In this document: positions 1 through 8,658 of the stretch, in pieces | Layout of the letters: each line of letters opens with the position of its first letter | Position numbering within the stretch: the stretch's first letter is position 1 | From: an uncultured Ruminococcus sp. | Lineage (GTDB): Bacteria > Bacillota > Clostridia > Oscillospirales > Ruminococcaceae | NCBI GenBank assembly: GCA_910584195.1 | Contig: CAJTYV010000013.1 | Location: 14,365-78,364 of the forward strand | Direction of reading: 5' to 3' | Length of the DNA: 64,000 nucleotides | Program-made: the position numbers and the translations under genes | Notes under the pieces: generated by a model | The model's database searches: none | What the model saw: only the letters and a program-made list of their open reading frames with translations | Told to the model about the DNA's origin: nothing

Positions 1-13
1 TCTGAACTCCAGT

Positions 14-154
14 TCAAAACCCTTGATTTCGGACACTCCCACAACTTGTGAATCCGCAATCGCAAACGATACTTCCACTTAAATTGGAAGAGTCTGTATC
101 TCTTTCATTAACCCTAAAAATTGATTTTAAATGTGTTGGTATCGGATAATTCAT
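14..154 (-). CDS. Small hypothetical protein, probably a truncated N-terminus
   Basis: This 46-residue reading frame has an ideal ribosome binding site, AGGAGG six bases before the ATG, and a good promoter just upstream, so it is very probably translated. The protein begins MNYPIPTHLKSIFRVNE and contains a CDCG pair that could be half of a zinc site. It ends soon after this motif. Another frame stays open past the stop, so the gene may be the start of a longer protein cut by a frameshift. No function can be assigned. It points away from the mobilization genes. Confidence 0.5.
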   Translation of the reverse strand: MNYPIPTHLKSIFRVNERDTDSSNLSGSIVCDCGFTSCGSVRNQGF

Positions 155-205
155 ATTATGCCTCCTGTTACAAACTTCAAAATAAGTGCTTGTTCTCCCT
201 CCCAC

Positions 206-234
206 ATTATATCACACCGTCCCCGAAAATGCAA
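206..234 (-). promoter_or_regulatory. Sigma-70 promoter for the 46-residue gene
   Basis: On the minus strand TTGCAT is followed, after exactly 17 bases, by TATAAT (positions 211 to 206). The site lies about 50 bases before the start codon at 154. Confidence 0.65.
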
Positions 235-661
235 TCCCATTTCCGAGAAATACCCCTCCAAAATCACCGTCATCATCAACAGAAATCTCGTGTTTAAACT
301 ATGCAAGAGGGAGAATTGCCATGAACAAATTGTAAACTTTTCAGAAAATCATGCCCGAAACCTCAAATTTCACGGTATATAAGTGAGGGGTGTTTTTCAT
401 GGGCGGTCAGGCAGGGCAGAAATTTGAATGTAACGATAAGCATATCGACATTCAAAATCGGCTCAGGGAGAGCCGAGGAAATAGTTTCACCAGACTGCCG
501 CCAACCCAGCATCATAACTGCGCCGAAGCCCAGTAAAATACTCTCAGAGCCGTGCGGAACAGAGAGAAAGTCGCATAGCTCCAAACACGCAGGAGCGTGA
601 AAAACAGCCGTGAAACGGCGAAATACAAGTGAGGGCGTGGAACGCCCGATCAATTTTCACA
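235..661. other. Non-coding leader upstream of the mobilization genes
   Basis: No convincing gene is seen. The stretch holds several short inverted repeats, for example GGGCGT...ACGCCC near 633-647 and a CCGT...ACGG pair near 609-620. This is the kind of structured DNA usually found beside transfer origins. Short open frames on both strands lack ribosome binding sites. Confidence 0.4.
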
Positions 662-735
662 ACAAGCACGGTATAAAGTATTACGATTATGGAAAATCGT
701 AAACTTTATACGGCTTGTCAGGGGAAAATTCCCCT
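662..735. repeat. Long inverted repeat and palindrome, candidate oriT
   Basis: ACAAGC followed by GTATAAAG starting at 671 is mirrored by CTTTATAC and GCTTGT ending near 718, giving arms of about 25 bases with a small bulge and a short loop near 690. Directly after it lies a near-perfect palindrome, AGGGGAA-AA-TTCCCCT (720-735). Long inverted repeats just before mobC and a relaxase gene are the usual layout of a transfer origin. The nick site itself cannot be placed from sequence alone. Confidence 0.5.
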
Positions 736-808
736 AAGACCCCTGAGAGCGATTGCAGGAGCAATCGAAGAACGGCGGCAGAACCGCCGAGAAAGCGAGG
801 ACAACACA

Positions 809-1561
809 ATGTCAATATTCAAAAAGCCCGAAAAGGGTTTCCTTGCAAAGCTGTTTAAGCATAAGCAGGTCGAGGAACTTGCGGAAGAACTTGCCCACAC
901 TTATGCGGACGAAATGCGGGCGGATATGCTGTCCGAAAATCCCGAAACGGATACCGCCGAGGACACCGCTGTTGAGCCTGTTCCAATGTTGGAAGTCTCA
1001 GAATCGGGAGAGGTTGACTTCACAGAACCGCCCGAAACCACCGAGGGCGAATCTCCACCGCAGGACACCGAGCCGAGTGAAGTACGCAAGCACCTCATTA
1101 CATTTCGAGTGAACGATATGGAGCTTGAAGCGATCAACCGCCGATATGCTGAAACATCGTTCAGAAGCAGGGGCGATTTTTGCCGTTATTCTGCATTGAC
1201 CGTGATGAATGTTGAGGAAGATACCGAGGACATAAAGCAGATAGCACGGTACATATCGTCTATCTCCAATTCGTTCAATCAGGTAGCCCACCGTGTCAAT
1301 AAAGGCGGCAAGCTCTATGACGAAGATATTGCCGATATGAAAGCGAGGTTAGAGGAAGTTTGGCGGTTACTCGTATCCATACGATCCACACGGGAACATA
1401 CGGTGCAATTGCTTATATCTGCAACCCAGACAAAACCGCAGACGGCAAATATGTTGTTAGCAACTTGTGCGTATCTTCTCCATCTGGAGCATCAGAACAG
1501 TTTAGGAACATCAGGCAGTCAGTCGGCACAGGGCGAAGCCGAAGCGAGTGCCAGCATATAA
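809..1561 (+). CDS. mobC: MobC-like relaxosome accessory protein
   Basis: This small DNA-binding accessory protein should help the relaxase bind and open oriT. The start at ATG 809 is chosen because GAGG lies eight bases upstream and the protein then begins MSIFKKPEK; the same frame is open from 689 with no site of this kind. An acidic, proline-rich N-terminal third is followed by a part typical of MobC (FRVNDMELEAINRRYAET, then ISNSFNQVAHRVNKGG). The frame continues about 200 bases into the relaxase gene in another register, so the last roughly 67 residues overlap it. The family call is good; the very long overlap is unusual. Confidence 0.8.
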   Translation: MSIFKKPEKGFLAKLFKHKQVEELAEELAHTYADEMRADMLSENPETDTAEDTAVEPVPMLEVSESGEVDFTEPPETTEGESPPQDTEPSEVRKHLITFRVNDMELEAINRRYAETSFRSRGDFCRYSALTVMNVEEDTEDIKQIARYISSISNSFNQVAHRVNKGGKLYDEDIADMKARLEEVWRLLVSIRSTREHTVQLLISATQTKPQTANMLLATCAYLLHLEHQNSLGTSGSQSAQGEAEASASI

Positions 1562-2772
1562 TACAATCGTTCGCACCCAGCGAGGTCACTCCCGAACGTG
1601 CTTTGCTTATCGGGCAGGAACTTTGCAAGGCTCTTTTCAATGACGAGTATCAGTATGTTTTAGCCGTTCATTGCGACCATGAACATATCCACAATCACAT
1701 CATCGTGAACAATGTAAACTTCTACACAGGCAAGACTTTTGAGACGGAACATAATCAGGGAAAGATACCCGAAAGGGCGTGGACGAAGCTCCGCACCATA
1801 TCGGACGAGCTATGCAGAAAGCACGGACTTTCTACGATAGAAAATCCGCATCTGTCTAAGGGTAAGAGCCATTGGGAGTGGGAGCTTGACAAGCAGAATA
1901 TGTCGTGGAAAGAACAGCTTAAACGAACCATTGACGAGGTTATCAAGGTCAGCGAGAATTTTGCGGATTTTCTTGCCAAGTGTGCCGAGTACGGCATACT
2001 TGTGGACTACAATCCCGACCATAAAATTGACCTGAAATTTATGCTTGCCGAGCAGAAAGAGCGTAACCCTCGTGCCAAGTTTACCCGTGCGAAAACGCTG
2101 GGCTACTTCTACGATAGCAAACAGATTGCACGGCGTATTGAAAGCTACAAATACCAAATGTCGCATAGCCCGAAAGCGAAGATTATCCGCACAACAGCGG
2201 AGAGATTTCAGCAGTCGCAGGGATTGCAGAACTGGGCAGACCGTGAGAATATGAAAGCGGCGAGCAAGGCACTCAACGAGATGACAGCAAGCAATTCCAC
2301 GCTTGAAGAATTGGAAAGTGCAGCTCATACCGCCTTTGCAAAGCGTATGACCGCAACGAACGCTATGTCCGATATTAGAGAAAAATTTGACAGGATCACG
2401 GAGCAACTTCCTGTTGTTGAGGAGTATTTCAAGTATAGGGGGCATTATCAGCATTATCGTTCTCTCACGGGCAGGGAGCAACAAAAATACGCCAAGAAGT
2501 GTTCCTATGAATTGGAGCAATACAAGGAGGCTTCTGCTAAGGTAAAAACAATGTTTCCCGACAAAAAAATCCCGACGGCAGAGGTGCTTCATAAACAGCA
2601 GACCGAACTCCGAGAGCAGTTTGAAAAACGTTCAGCCGAGTATAATTACTACAAGAAAGAAGCGGACAGGCTTTCAAGGCAGATACAGCAGAAGCGTGAC
2701 AGTCAGAAAACCATTGACCGCTACTTACAGAACGAACAGGCTGCCAAAAGAAAGAAAAATCAGCTTGAATAA
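1360..2772 (+). CDS. MobP-type relaxase (MobA/MobL family)
   Basis: This relaxase would nick oriT and pilot the strand during conjugative mobilization. The N-terminus (MAVTRIHTIH, then AIAYICNPDKT) and the metal-binding cluster HCDHEHIHNHIIVNNVNF at about residues 104-121 are hallmarks of the HUH relaxases of clostridial integrative elements. The C-terminal half is rich in Lys, Glu and Gln and probably helical. The start is TTG, with GAGG 11 bases upstream. The length of 470 residues fits a mobilizable element. No coupling protein or type IV secretion genes lie within the window, so the element depends on a helper or the rest lies to the left. Confidence 0.9.
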   Translation: MAVTRIHTIHTGTYGAIAYICNPDKTADGKYVVSNLCVSSPSGASEQFRNIRQSVGTGRSRSECQHIIQSFAPSEVTPERALLIGQELCKALFNDEYQYVLAVHCDHEHIHNHIIVNNVNFYTGKTFETEHNQGKIPERAWTKLRTISDELCRKHGLSTIENPHLSKGKSHWEWELDKQNMSWKEQLKRTIDEVIKVSENFADFLAKCAEYGILVDYNPDHKIDLKFMLAEQKERNPRAKFTRAKTLGYFYDSKQIARRIESYKYQMSHSPKAKIIRTTAERFQQSQGLQNWADRENMKAASKALNEMTASNSTLEELESAAHTAFAKRMTATNAMSDIREKFDRITEQLPVVEEYFKYRGHYQHYRSLTGREQQKYAKKCSYELEQYKEASAKVKTMFPDKKIPTAEVLHKQQTELREQFEKRSAEYNYYKKEADRLSRQIQQKRDSQKTIDRYLQNEQAAKRKKNQLE

Positions 2773-2804
2773 AAAACCGGCAGGGAGAATAGTTCTCCTT
2801 GCCG
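2771..2804 (-). terminator. Rho-independent terminator
   Basis: CGGCAGGGAGAA (2778-2789) pairs over 12 bases with TTCTCCTTGCCG (2793-2804) around a three-base loop. On the minus strand the stem is followed by TTTTTT. It lies just after the stop of the minus-strand gene at 2815-3285, and its left side touches the end of the relaxase gene. Confidence 0.8.
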
Positions 2805-2814
2805 ACAATAAAAA

Positions 2815-3285
2815 CTATAATAATTTCAATTCATCGTTTAGAAATTTTGGATTATACTTTTTCTTATATTCCTTTATCATGATTTTAATAATTTTCTTCT
2901 TTTTTACTTCGTCTATTAAAATCGAAGGGATATTATGTATTGCGTCACAAAGTAAATTAAGACGGCTCAAATCATCGTAATTATCTAACATTTCACAAAG
3001 TATTGCAGATATTATGGTATAGACAACTTGATGCTTTATGATATATATGTTTGCGGGATATACATTATCAACCAATACCCACGAAATGATTTCATCAATT
3101 TCACAAAAATATGGTCTAAATATTTTTCTAATGTTATTGTGATCTCCATAGTGACCTTGTGGTTTTTTTATATAATCAATAATATCATTTAATGCAGACT
3201 TATAATCAGCCAATCGTTCCGGTTTACTCCGAAAAAATACAATCAGAGCTTCCAAGTCATATAGATCATAATTTATAAGATACAT
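2815..3285 (-). CDS. Hypothetical protein
   Basis: A 156-residue acidic, probably all-helical protein that I do not recognise. It has a GGGTGATGAGGT purine-rich stretch before its ATG and its own terminator downstream. It stands as a single gene facing the relaxase and is more AT-rich than its neighbours, which suggests a cargo gene inserted between the relaxase and the resolvase. Its N-terminus (MYLINYDLYDLEALIVFFRS) and lysine-rich C-terminus show no catalytic motif or membrane segment. Confidence 0.6.
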   Translation of the reverse strand: MYLINYDLYDLEALIVFFRSKPERLADYKSALNDIIDYIKKPQGHYGDHNNIRKIFRPYFCEIDEIISWVLVDNVYPANIYIIKHQVVYTIISAILCEMLDNYDDLSRLNLLCDAIHNIPSILIDEVKKKKIIKIMIKEYKKKYNPKFLNDELKLL

Positions 3286-3403
3286 ACCTCATCACCCGTA
3301 ACTTCTATTAAGTGAAGTTTGCAAATAGCCCCTTTATTCAATTATATATCAAGGCTTAGAAAAAGTCAACCGTAAATCAGCAAAAAGAAAGGAAACAACA
3401 AAT

Positions 3404-3997
3404 ATGAGCAAAATAGGTTATATCCGTGTCTCTACGGAACATCAGGAAACCGCCCGTCAGCAGGAGATCATGTGCGACTATCAGGTTGACCGTATCTTCT
3501 CCGAAAAGCTGTCAGGAGCTAACGCAGACCGCCCACAGCTCAGGGCTATGCTTGACTATGTGCGTGACGGAGATACTCTCTATGTGGAGAGTATCAGCCG
3601 TCTGGGACGTTCTACGAAAGACTTGCTGAACATCATTGACACTCTCACCGACAAGGGTGTTACGCTTGTCAGCCACAAGGAGAACATCGACACCAATACT
3701 CCGTCAGGCAAATTCATGTTGACCGTGTTCGCCGCACTCTCTCAGTTGGAGCGTGAACAGCTCAAACAGCGACAGCGTGAGGGCATCGAGATTGCTAAAG
3801 CACAGGGCAAGTACACGGGACGGAAGCCCATTGAGATCGACTGGACGAGGTTCGGTCAGCTTTATGGGGAATGGAAAGCCAAGAGCATCACAGGCAGGGA
3901 CTTTATGCGGAGAATGGATATGTCAGCCAATACATTCTATCGCCGTGTCAGGGAGTATGAAGCTACTCACGGGATTGCCGAGCCGACTTCTGCATGA
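3404..3997 (+). CDS. Serine recombinase (resolvase/invertase family)
   Basis: A site-specific recombinase of 197 residues, the normal size of the small resolvases and invertases. The catalytic serine is in GYIRVST near residue 10. The family motifs DRPQLRAML and ESISRLGRSTKDLL follow, then the long helix region EREQLKQRQREG and a C-terminal helix-turn-helix. The ribosome binding site is GAAAGGAA. It probably resolves multimers or inverts a segment of the mobile element; it lacks the large C-terminal part of serine integrases, so it is unlikely to integrate the element. Confidence 0.92.
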   Translation: MSKIGYIRVSTEHQETARQQEIMCDYQVDRIFSEKLSGANADRPQLRAMLDYVRDGDTLYVESISRLGRSTKDLLNIIDTLTDKGVTLVSHKENIDTNTPSGKFMLTVFAALSQLEREQLKQRQREGIEIAKAQGKYTGRKPIEIDWTRFGQLYGEWKAKSITGRDFMRRMDMSANTFYRRVREYEATHGIAEPTSA

Positions 3998-4132
3998 TAC
4001 AGCATATTGCACCGAGGAATATTATTACATTGCTGCGCTCTGCACAAACATTATTACAGTTTATCCGCAGAACTGGACTCAGGCAGTTTTATGGGATATA
4101 ATGGAGCTACCAACAAACAGGAGGTGCTTCAA

Positions 4133-4345
4133 ATGTTATCAATCCCCGAATTGGCAATGCCCCGAAGCCGTACAGTCACAACCGTCTGCAACGGCAGACG
4201 TGAAGTCTGGACGGACTACGAAGAAGCAAAGGCTTATTTCCTCGAAATGATGATGATCGCCGAGGGTGAGGAGCGTGACCGAGCAGAGTGCATATACATT
4301 CAGCTCACGCACGGCTTGTCGGAATGTTCAGACGAGGACGAATGA
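4133..4345 (+). CDS. Small conserved-looking element protein
   Basis: A 70-residue protein starting at ATG 4133, chosen because AGGAGGT lies eight bases upstream; the frame is open further left without a site. It begins MLSIPELAMPRSRTV and has an acidic C-terminus (LSECSDEDE). I do not recognise a domain. It follows the resolvase at a short distance on the same strand and was probably co-transcribed with it. Confidence 0.65.
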   Translation: MLSIPELAMPRSRTVTTVCNGRREVWTDYEEAKAYFLEMMMIAEGEERDRAECIYIQLTHGLSECSDEDE

Positions 4346-4464
4346 TCTCAGCACAGCGAGTTGTCGGAAACGGCAGCTCACTGTTGCTATGCCATAAGGC
4401 GAACGGAGAAGCCCCACAGCACCGCCCGACCTTGCAGAGCGGAAAAATAACCGCCTATAATAAT

Positions 4465-4503
4465 AAGCCCTCAGAAACGCTTGCAAGACGTTTCCGAGGG
4501 CTT
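4465..4503. terminator. Bidirectional terminator-like hairpin
   Basis: AAGCCCTC and GAAACG (4465-4479) pair with CGTTTC and GAGGGCTT (4489-4503). It sits between the convergent ends of the resolvase unit and the restriction operon and could serve both. T-tracts on either side are weak. Confidence 0.55.
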
Positions 4504-4622
4504 ACTGTTTATTCAGTTTCAATAGGGTTTTCGCTGATTATGGGATATGTCATAATTCCGATTTGGACTTGTGCGGAACGGAATGAGAGTGCGCCAATAG
4601 GCTTTGGGCTATTGGACTATAA

Positions 4623-7600
4623 TTAGCCTATATTCCAAAACCGTTCAAAGAAAACCTTGAGCTTTTCAATGACAGTTTCTTTCTTAGCCTTGCGATTACC
4701 GCCACCGCCGCCGAAGCGTGACACGGCAGGCAGTATCTTGTCAATATCCGTACCCGTAGTTTTGATACCACCGTCACGGAAAGCACCATCAACAAATGCT
4801 CTTGTTTCGGCATCTTTGAGCTTTTCTTCCGTGATAAGAGCGACGAGAGCCTTTTCACGTTCCTCAGCGACATAGCTATGCCATTCGTTCATAACATCGT
4901 CAACATCGTTAATGCCGTTGATGAAATTCTCGATAAGGTCTTTCTTGCTTCTCAGCTCAGGGCTGGAATCAACAGCTTTCTGAATGGTGATAAGCACTTC
5001 CTTATCCGTACAATGACTGTCATGATACTTAGTTACAAGCATAAGGATATAGTCGATATTGATCTCTATCTGCTTGATAAGCTCAATCTCAAAGACAATA
5101 TCATCGTCAATATCGGTCAGCTCGCCTTTTTTACGGCGTTCAGCCCATTCATCACGCAAATCCTGATACCGTCCGAGGTAGTCCTGAAAATCTCTTTCCG
5201 AGATGATCTCTCTGCCCTCGAACTCGTCAAAACTCACAAGCAGATTACGCATACGCAGGATAGCACCGAGCAAAGCGATAAACTCCTTCTGCCGTTCTTC
5301 TCCCATGATTTGCGGTTCATCAAGCGGAAATTCTTTCAGGAGCTTGTCTATCATATCCACATAGCCGTCAACGTGCTTACCCTTGCTGTCCTCATAGCCG
5401 TTATAGTAGTCACCAAAGCTCTGCAAGGTCACGATACCGCCTGCTTCTTTATCTCCAAAGAGAGAGATAGCAGCGTCCGTCCGCTTCTGTAAGGCTCTGA
5501 AACATACGATATTGCCGAATGTTTTTATAGAATTGAGTATACGGTTAGTGCGGCTGTATGCTTGTATAAGTCCGTGCATTTTGAGGTTTTTATCTACCCA
5601 CAGCGTATTGAGCGTAGTAGCATCAAAGCCCGTCAAGAACATATTTACCACGATAAGCAGGTCAAGCTCCTTATTCTTCATACGGAGCGAAACGTCCTTG
5701 TAATAGCTCTGGAACTTGTCGCTTGACGTATCGTAATTCGTGTTGAACTGCTTGTTATAGTCGCTGATAGCTTTTTCGAGGAAATCTCTTGAAGTGGAAT
5801 CGAGTGCAGAGGTATCTTCGGGATTTTCTTCATCGAGAATACCGTCGGGATCTTCCTCGTTCGCTCCGTAGCTGTATATTATCGCTATTTTCAGAGCTTT
5901 TTCAGGGTGTGCGGTCATCTGTTTCAGAAATTCCTCATAGTAGAGCTTTGCAGCCTGCACCGAGGATACCGCAAATATAGAATTGAAGCCGCTGACACGC
6001 TGTTTCTGCTTGATCTCCTGCACCTGCTCACGCTTTTTCACATCGGCTACCTCTGAAACATTTGTCAATACATTGTAGCTGTATGTTCGTTCAAAAGCCT
6101 TGCGGTAGGTCTTTTGGTCAAAGTGGTCTAAGATATATTCGGTCACAAGAGAAATACGCTTCGGGGACACATACGCCTTTTCACGGTCAATATCCCACAC
6201 CTTGACATCTTCAATATCTTCTTCCTTGTCCATCGTCTTAATATAGTCCACTCTGAACGGAAGAACGTTCTTATCATTGATCGCATCGACAATGGTATAG
6301 GAGTGAAGCTGATCTCCGAAAGCCTGAGCGGTGGTGCGTAGGTTCGGATTTTTGCTTGTACCCGAATTAACTGCAAATATCGGCGTACCCGTGAAGCCGA
6401 ACAAATGATACTTCTTGAATTTTTTAGTGATCGCCTGGTGCATATCACCAAATTGACTTCTATGACATTCATCAAATATGATAACAACTCGCTTGTCATA
6501 TACATCGTGGGTATTATTCTTTTTGATGAATGTAGCGAGCTTCTGAATGGTAGTGATGATGATACGGCAGTCGGGGTTTTCAAGCTGTCTTTTCAGCACC
6601 GTAGTCGAAGTATTGCTGTTAGCGGCACCCTTTTCAAAGCGGTCATACTCACGCATCGTCTGATAATCGAGGTCTTTTCTATCGACTACGAACAGCACCT
6701 TGTCTATGTAATCGAGCTTTGAAGCAAGCCGAGCCGACTTGAACGAGGTCAGTGTCTTTCCTGAACCTGTTGTATGCCAGATATATCCGCCGCCTGCAAT
6801 AGAGCCGTATTTCTTGTAGTTATGGGCAATTTCGATACGGTTGAGTATTCGCTCTGTTGCTACTATCTGATACGGACGCATAACAAGCAACAGATTTTCG
6901 CTTGTGAAAATACAGTATTTCGTCAGGATATTGAGGATAGTATGCTTTGCAAAAAAGGTCTTTGTAAAGTCCACAATATCGGGAATGACCTTGTTATTTG
7001 CATCTGCCCAAAAGGAAGTAAACTCAAAGGAATTACTTGTTTTGGTCTTTTTACGGGCTTTTCCTGCTTCTTTAACGGCATTGAAACGAGTGGTATTGCT
7101 GTAATATTTCGTGTTCGTACCGTTTGAGATAACAAATATCTGCACATACTCAAACAGCCCACAGCCTGCCCAAAAGCTGTCACGCTGATAGCGGTCAATC
7201 TGGTTGAACGCTTCACGGATAGGCACACCTCGCCGTTTCAGCTCGATATGCACAAGGGGAAAGCCGTTTACAAGCACCGTCACGTCATAGCGGTTTTGCC
7301 GTTTTCCTGTATCTACCTCATACTGATTTATCACTTGCAGGCTGTTGTTGTGGATATTCTTCTTGTCGATAAGCGTGATATTCTTTGTTGTACCGTCATC
7401 ACGCTTCAAATTCTTTACGCTGTCTTCTTGTATCGTTTTTGTTTTCTCCACGATACCCTCATTGGCGTTTGCGATATATTCCGTGAAAAAGCGTTTCCAT
7501 TCGCTGTCAGTGAAGTTATAACCGTTGAGCCGTTCAATCTGCTTTCGGAGGTTAATAATCAAATCATCTTCCTTGTGGATAGTCAGATACTCATAGCCCA

Positions 7601-7736
7601 GCTCACCCAGACGGCGGATAAATTCCTTTTCAAGCTCCGCTTCGCTCTGATAGGCTTCGGCGGTACGCTGTTCGGGGATATATTCGGTAACTACCGTATT
7701 TTCGCTTGTAGCGGCTACAATGTTAAAATAGCTCAT
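4623..7736 (-). CDS. hsdR: Type I restriction enzyme R subunit
   Basis: The motor and nuclease subunit of a type I restriction-modification complex. At 1037 residues it has the full expected length. An N-terminal PD-(D/E)xK nuclease core is visible as VTVLVNGFPLVHIELKRRG. A superfamily 2 helicase follows, with Walker A HTTGSGKT near residue 326 and a DECH box near residue 425. The C-terminal region is helical and should bind HsdM. It is the last gene of the operon, 13 bases after the AlbA/nuclease-like gene. It looks intact, so the complex should cut foreign DNA if the specificity subunit works. Confidence 0.95.
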   Translation of the reverse strand: MSYFNIVAATSENTVVTEYIPEQRTAEAYQSEAELEKEFIRRLGELGYEYLTIHKEDDLIINLRKQIERLNGYNFTDSEWKRFFTEYIANANEGIVEKTKTIQEDSVKNLKRDDGTTKNITLIDKKNIHNNSLQVINQYEVDTGKRQNRYDVTVLVNGFPLVHIELKRRGVPIREAFNQIDRYQRDSFWAGCGLFEYVQIFVISNGTNTKYYSNTTRFNAVKEAGKARKKTKTSNSFEFTSFWADANNKVIPDIVDFTKTFFAKHTILNILTKYCIFTSENLLLVMRPYQIVATERILNRIEIAHNYKKYGSIAGGGYIWHTTGSGKTLTSFKSARLASKLDYIDKVLFVVDRKDLDYQTMREYDRFEKGAANSNTSTTVLKRQLENPDCRIIITTIQKLATFIKKNNTHDVYDKRVVIIFDECHRSQFGDMHQAITKKFKKYHLFGFTGTPIFAVNSGTSKNPNLRTTAQAFGDQLHSYTIVDAINDKNVLPFRVDYIKTMDKEEDIEDVKVWDIDREKAYVSPKRISLVTEYILDHFDQKTYRKAFERTYSYNVLTNVSEVADVKKREQVQEIKQKQRVSGFNSIFAVSSVQAAKLYYEEFLKQMTAHPEKALKIAIIYSYGANEEDPDGILDEENPEDTSALDSTSRDFLEKAISDYNKQFNTNYDTSSDKFQSYYKDVSLRMKNKELDLLIVVNMFLTGFDATTLNTLWVDKNLKMHGLIQAYSRTNRILNSIKTFGNIVCFRALQKRTDAAISLFGDKEAGGIVTLQSFGDYYNGYEDSKGKHVDGYVDMIDKLLKEFPLDEPQIMGEERQKEFIALLGAILRMRNLLVSFDEFEGREIISERDFQDYLGRYQDLRDEWAERRKKGELTDIDDDIVFEIELIKQIEINIDYILMLVTKYHDSHCTDKEVLITIQKAVDSSPELRSKKDLIENFINGINDVDDVMNEWHSYVAEEREKALVALITEEKLKDAETRAFVDGAFRDGGIKTTGTDIDKILPAVSRFGGGGGNRKAKKETVIEKLKVFFERFWNIG

Positions 7737-7749
7737 ACTCTCAACTCCT

Positions 7750-8658
7750 TTATTTTGAAAGTATCTTTACACAGATATGGTATAGCCTTGTTAGCTTACC
7801 TGACCTGTTATGGGTTGTTGTCATAATTCTTATTTCTGAGCCAATATATTCTTGATCAATACTCCCATCAGATGATACAAGAGGATAGGGATAATTAAAC
7901 TGTTGCACGAAATTACTGTACTTTTCCCAAAATGAAGCAAATTCCTTGATCTTTGCGTATACTAAACATACGTTGAATAGATTTCCAGTCGTATCATATG
8001 TATATATCTTATCCAAGTGCTTTCCCAAATAATCTTTATTCACACTATTAAGATTAAGAGCTTCTATTATCGTAAATGGTGCATTGTCTTTTTCAACTAA
8101 TATATCAATTTCTCCGGCTGCTGCCCCATTTGCCGAAAGACCTCTACGAGTCTGATCCTTGATAACATATTCTTCTCTATCAAGCATATCACGAATATAA
8201 TCATTGCGTTCATCCTCAGACGCATCTATAAATTTTGAGTTCGCTTGCAGCTTAACACAAACCTGGTAAAGTGTGCTGATAAATTTTTTGATAGATTCGG
8301 ACTCCAACTCATCTGATAATAACGATGTTCCTTCGGAAATGCGAAAAACTTTTATAACATAAATCGTTTTTTCGTTGATGACAATGGAATCATATTCAAC
8401 ATTAGGCTTTACGGTAAGCAAATCTAAAGCTTTCTCCACTGTATTTCTGATAGTATAACCACTTGATAAGCCTTTGACGATGAAAGTATTGTTTGCTTCA
8501 ATAACGCCATTGAAAATGTATCCATAATCGTCTGTAATATTTGCGAGCTTTTTTATAGCAGATACGATTATAGACGGTCTTAGCTCGTATTCATAACATA
8601 TCGTGTTATCATTCAGATTGCCGTTCAATACTTTTTTTACATCAGTTATATCAATCAT
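7750..8658 (-). CDS. AlbA_2-like domain plus nuclease-like domain protein
   Basis: A 302-residue protein. Residues about 35-115 (YGYIFNGVIEANN, then TVKPNVEYDSIVINEKTIYVIKVF) resemble the Schlafen AlbA_2 nucleic-acid-binding fold. Residues about 182-200 (GEIDILVEKD...FTIIEALN) look like the core strands of a PD-(D/E)xK nuclease, with Asp and Glu present but Leu where the usual Lys would be. Its ATG overlaps the stop of the GHKL ATPase gene by four bases, so the two are translationally coupled and probably act together. Both domain calls rest on motif reading and are tentative. Confidence 0.6.
   Translation of the reverse strand: MIDITDVKKVLNGNLNDNTICYEYELRPSIIVSAIKKLANITDDYGYIFNGVIEANNTFIVKGLSSGYTIRNTVEKALDLLTVKPNVEYDSIVINEKTIYVIKVFRISEGTSLLSDELESESIKKFISTLYQVCVKLQANSKFIDASEDERNDYIRDMLDREEYVIKDQTRRGLSANGAAAGEIDILVEKDNAPFTIIEALNLNSVNKDYLGKHLDKIYTYDTTGNLFNVCLVYAKIKEFASFWEKYSNFVQQFNYPYPLVSSDGSIDQEYIGSEIRIMTTTHNRSGKLTRLYHICVKILSK

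Noticed and set aside
1810..2592. A 260-codon minus-strand frame inside the relaxase gene
   Set aside because: It has no ribosome binding site and unlikely composition, and it mirrors the intact relaxase; it is a shadow frame.
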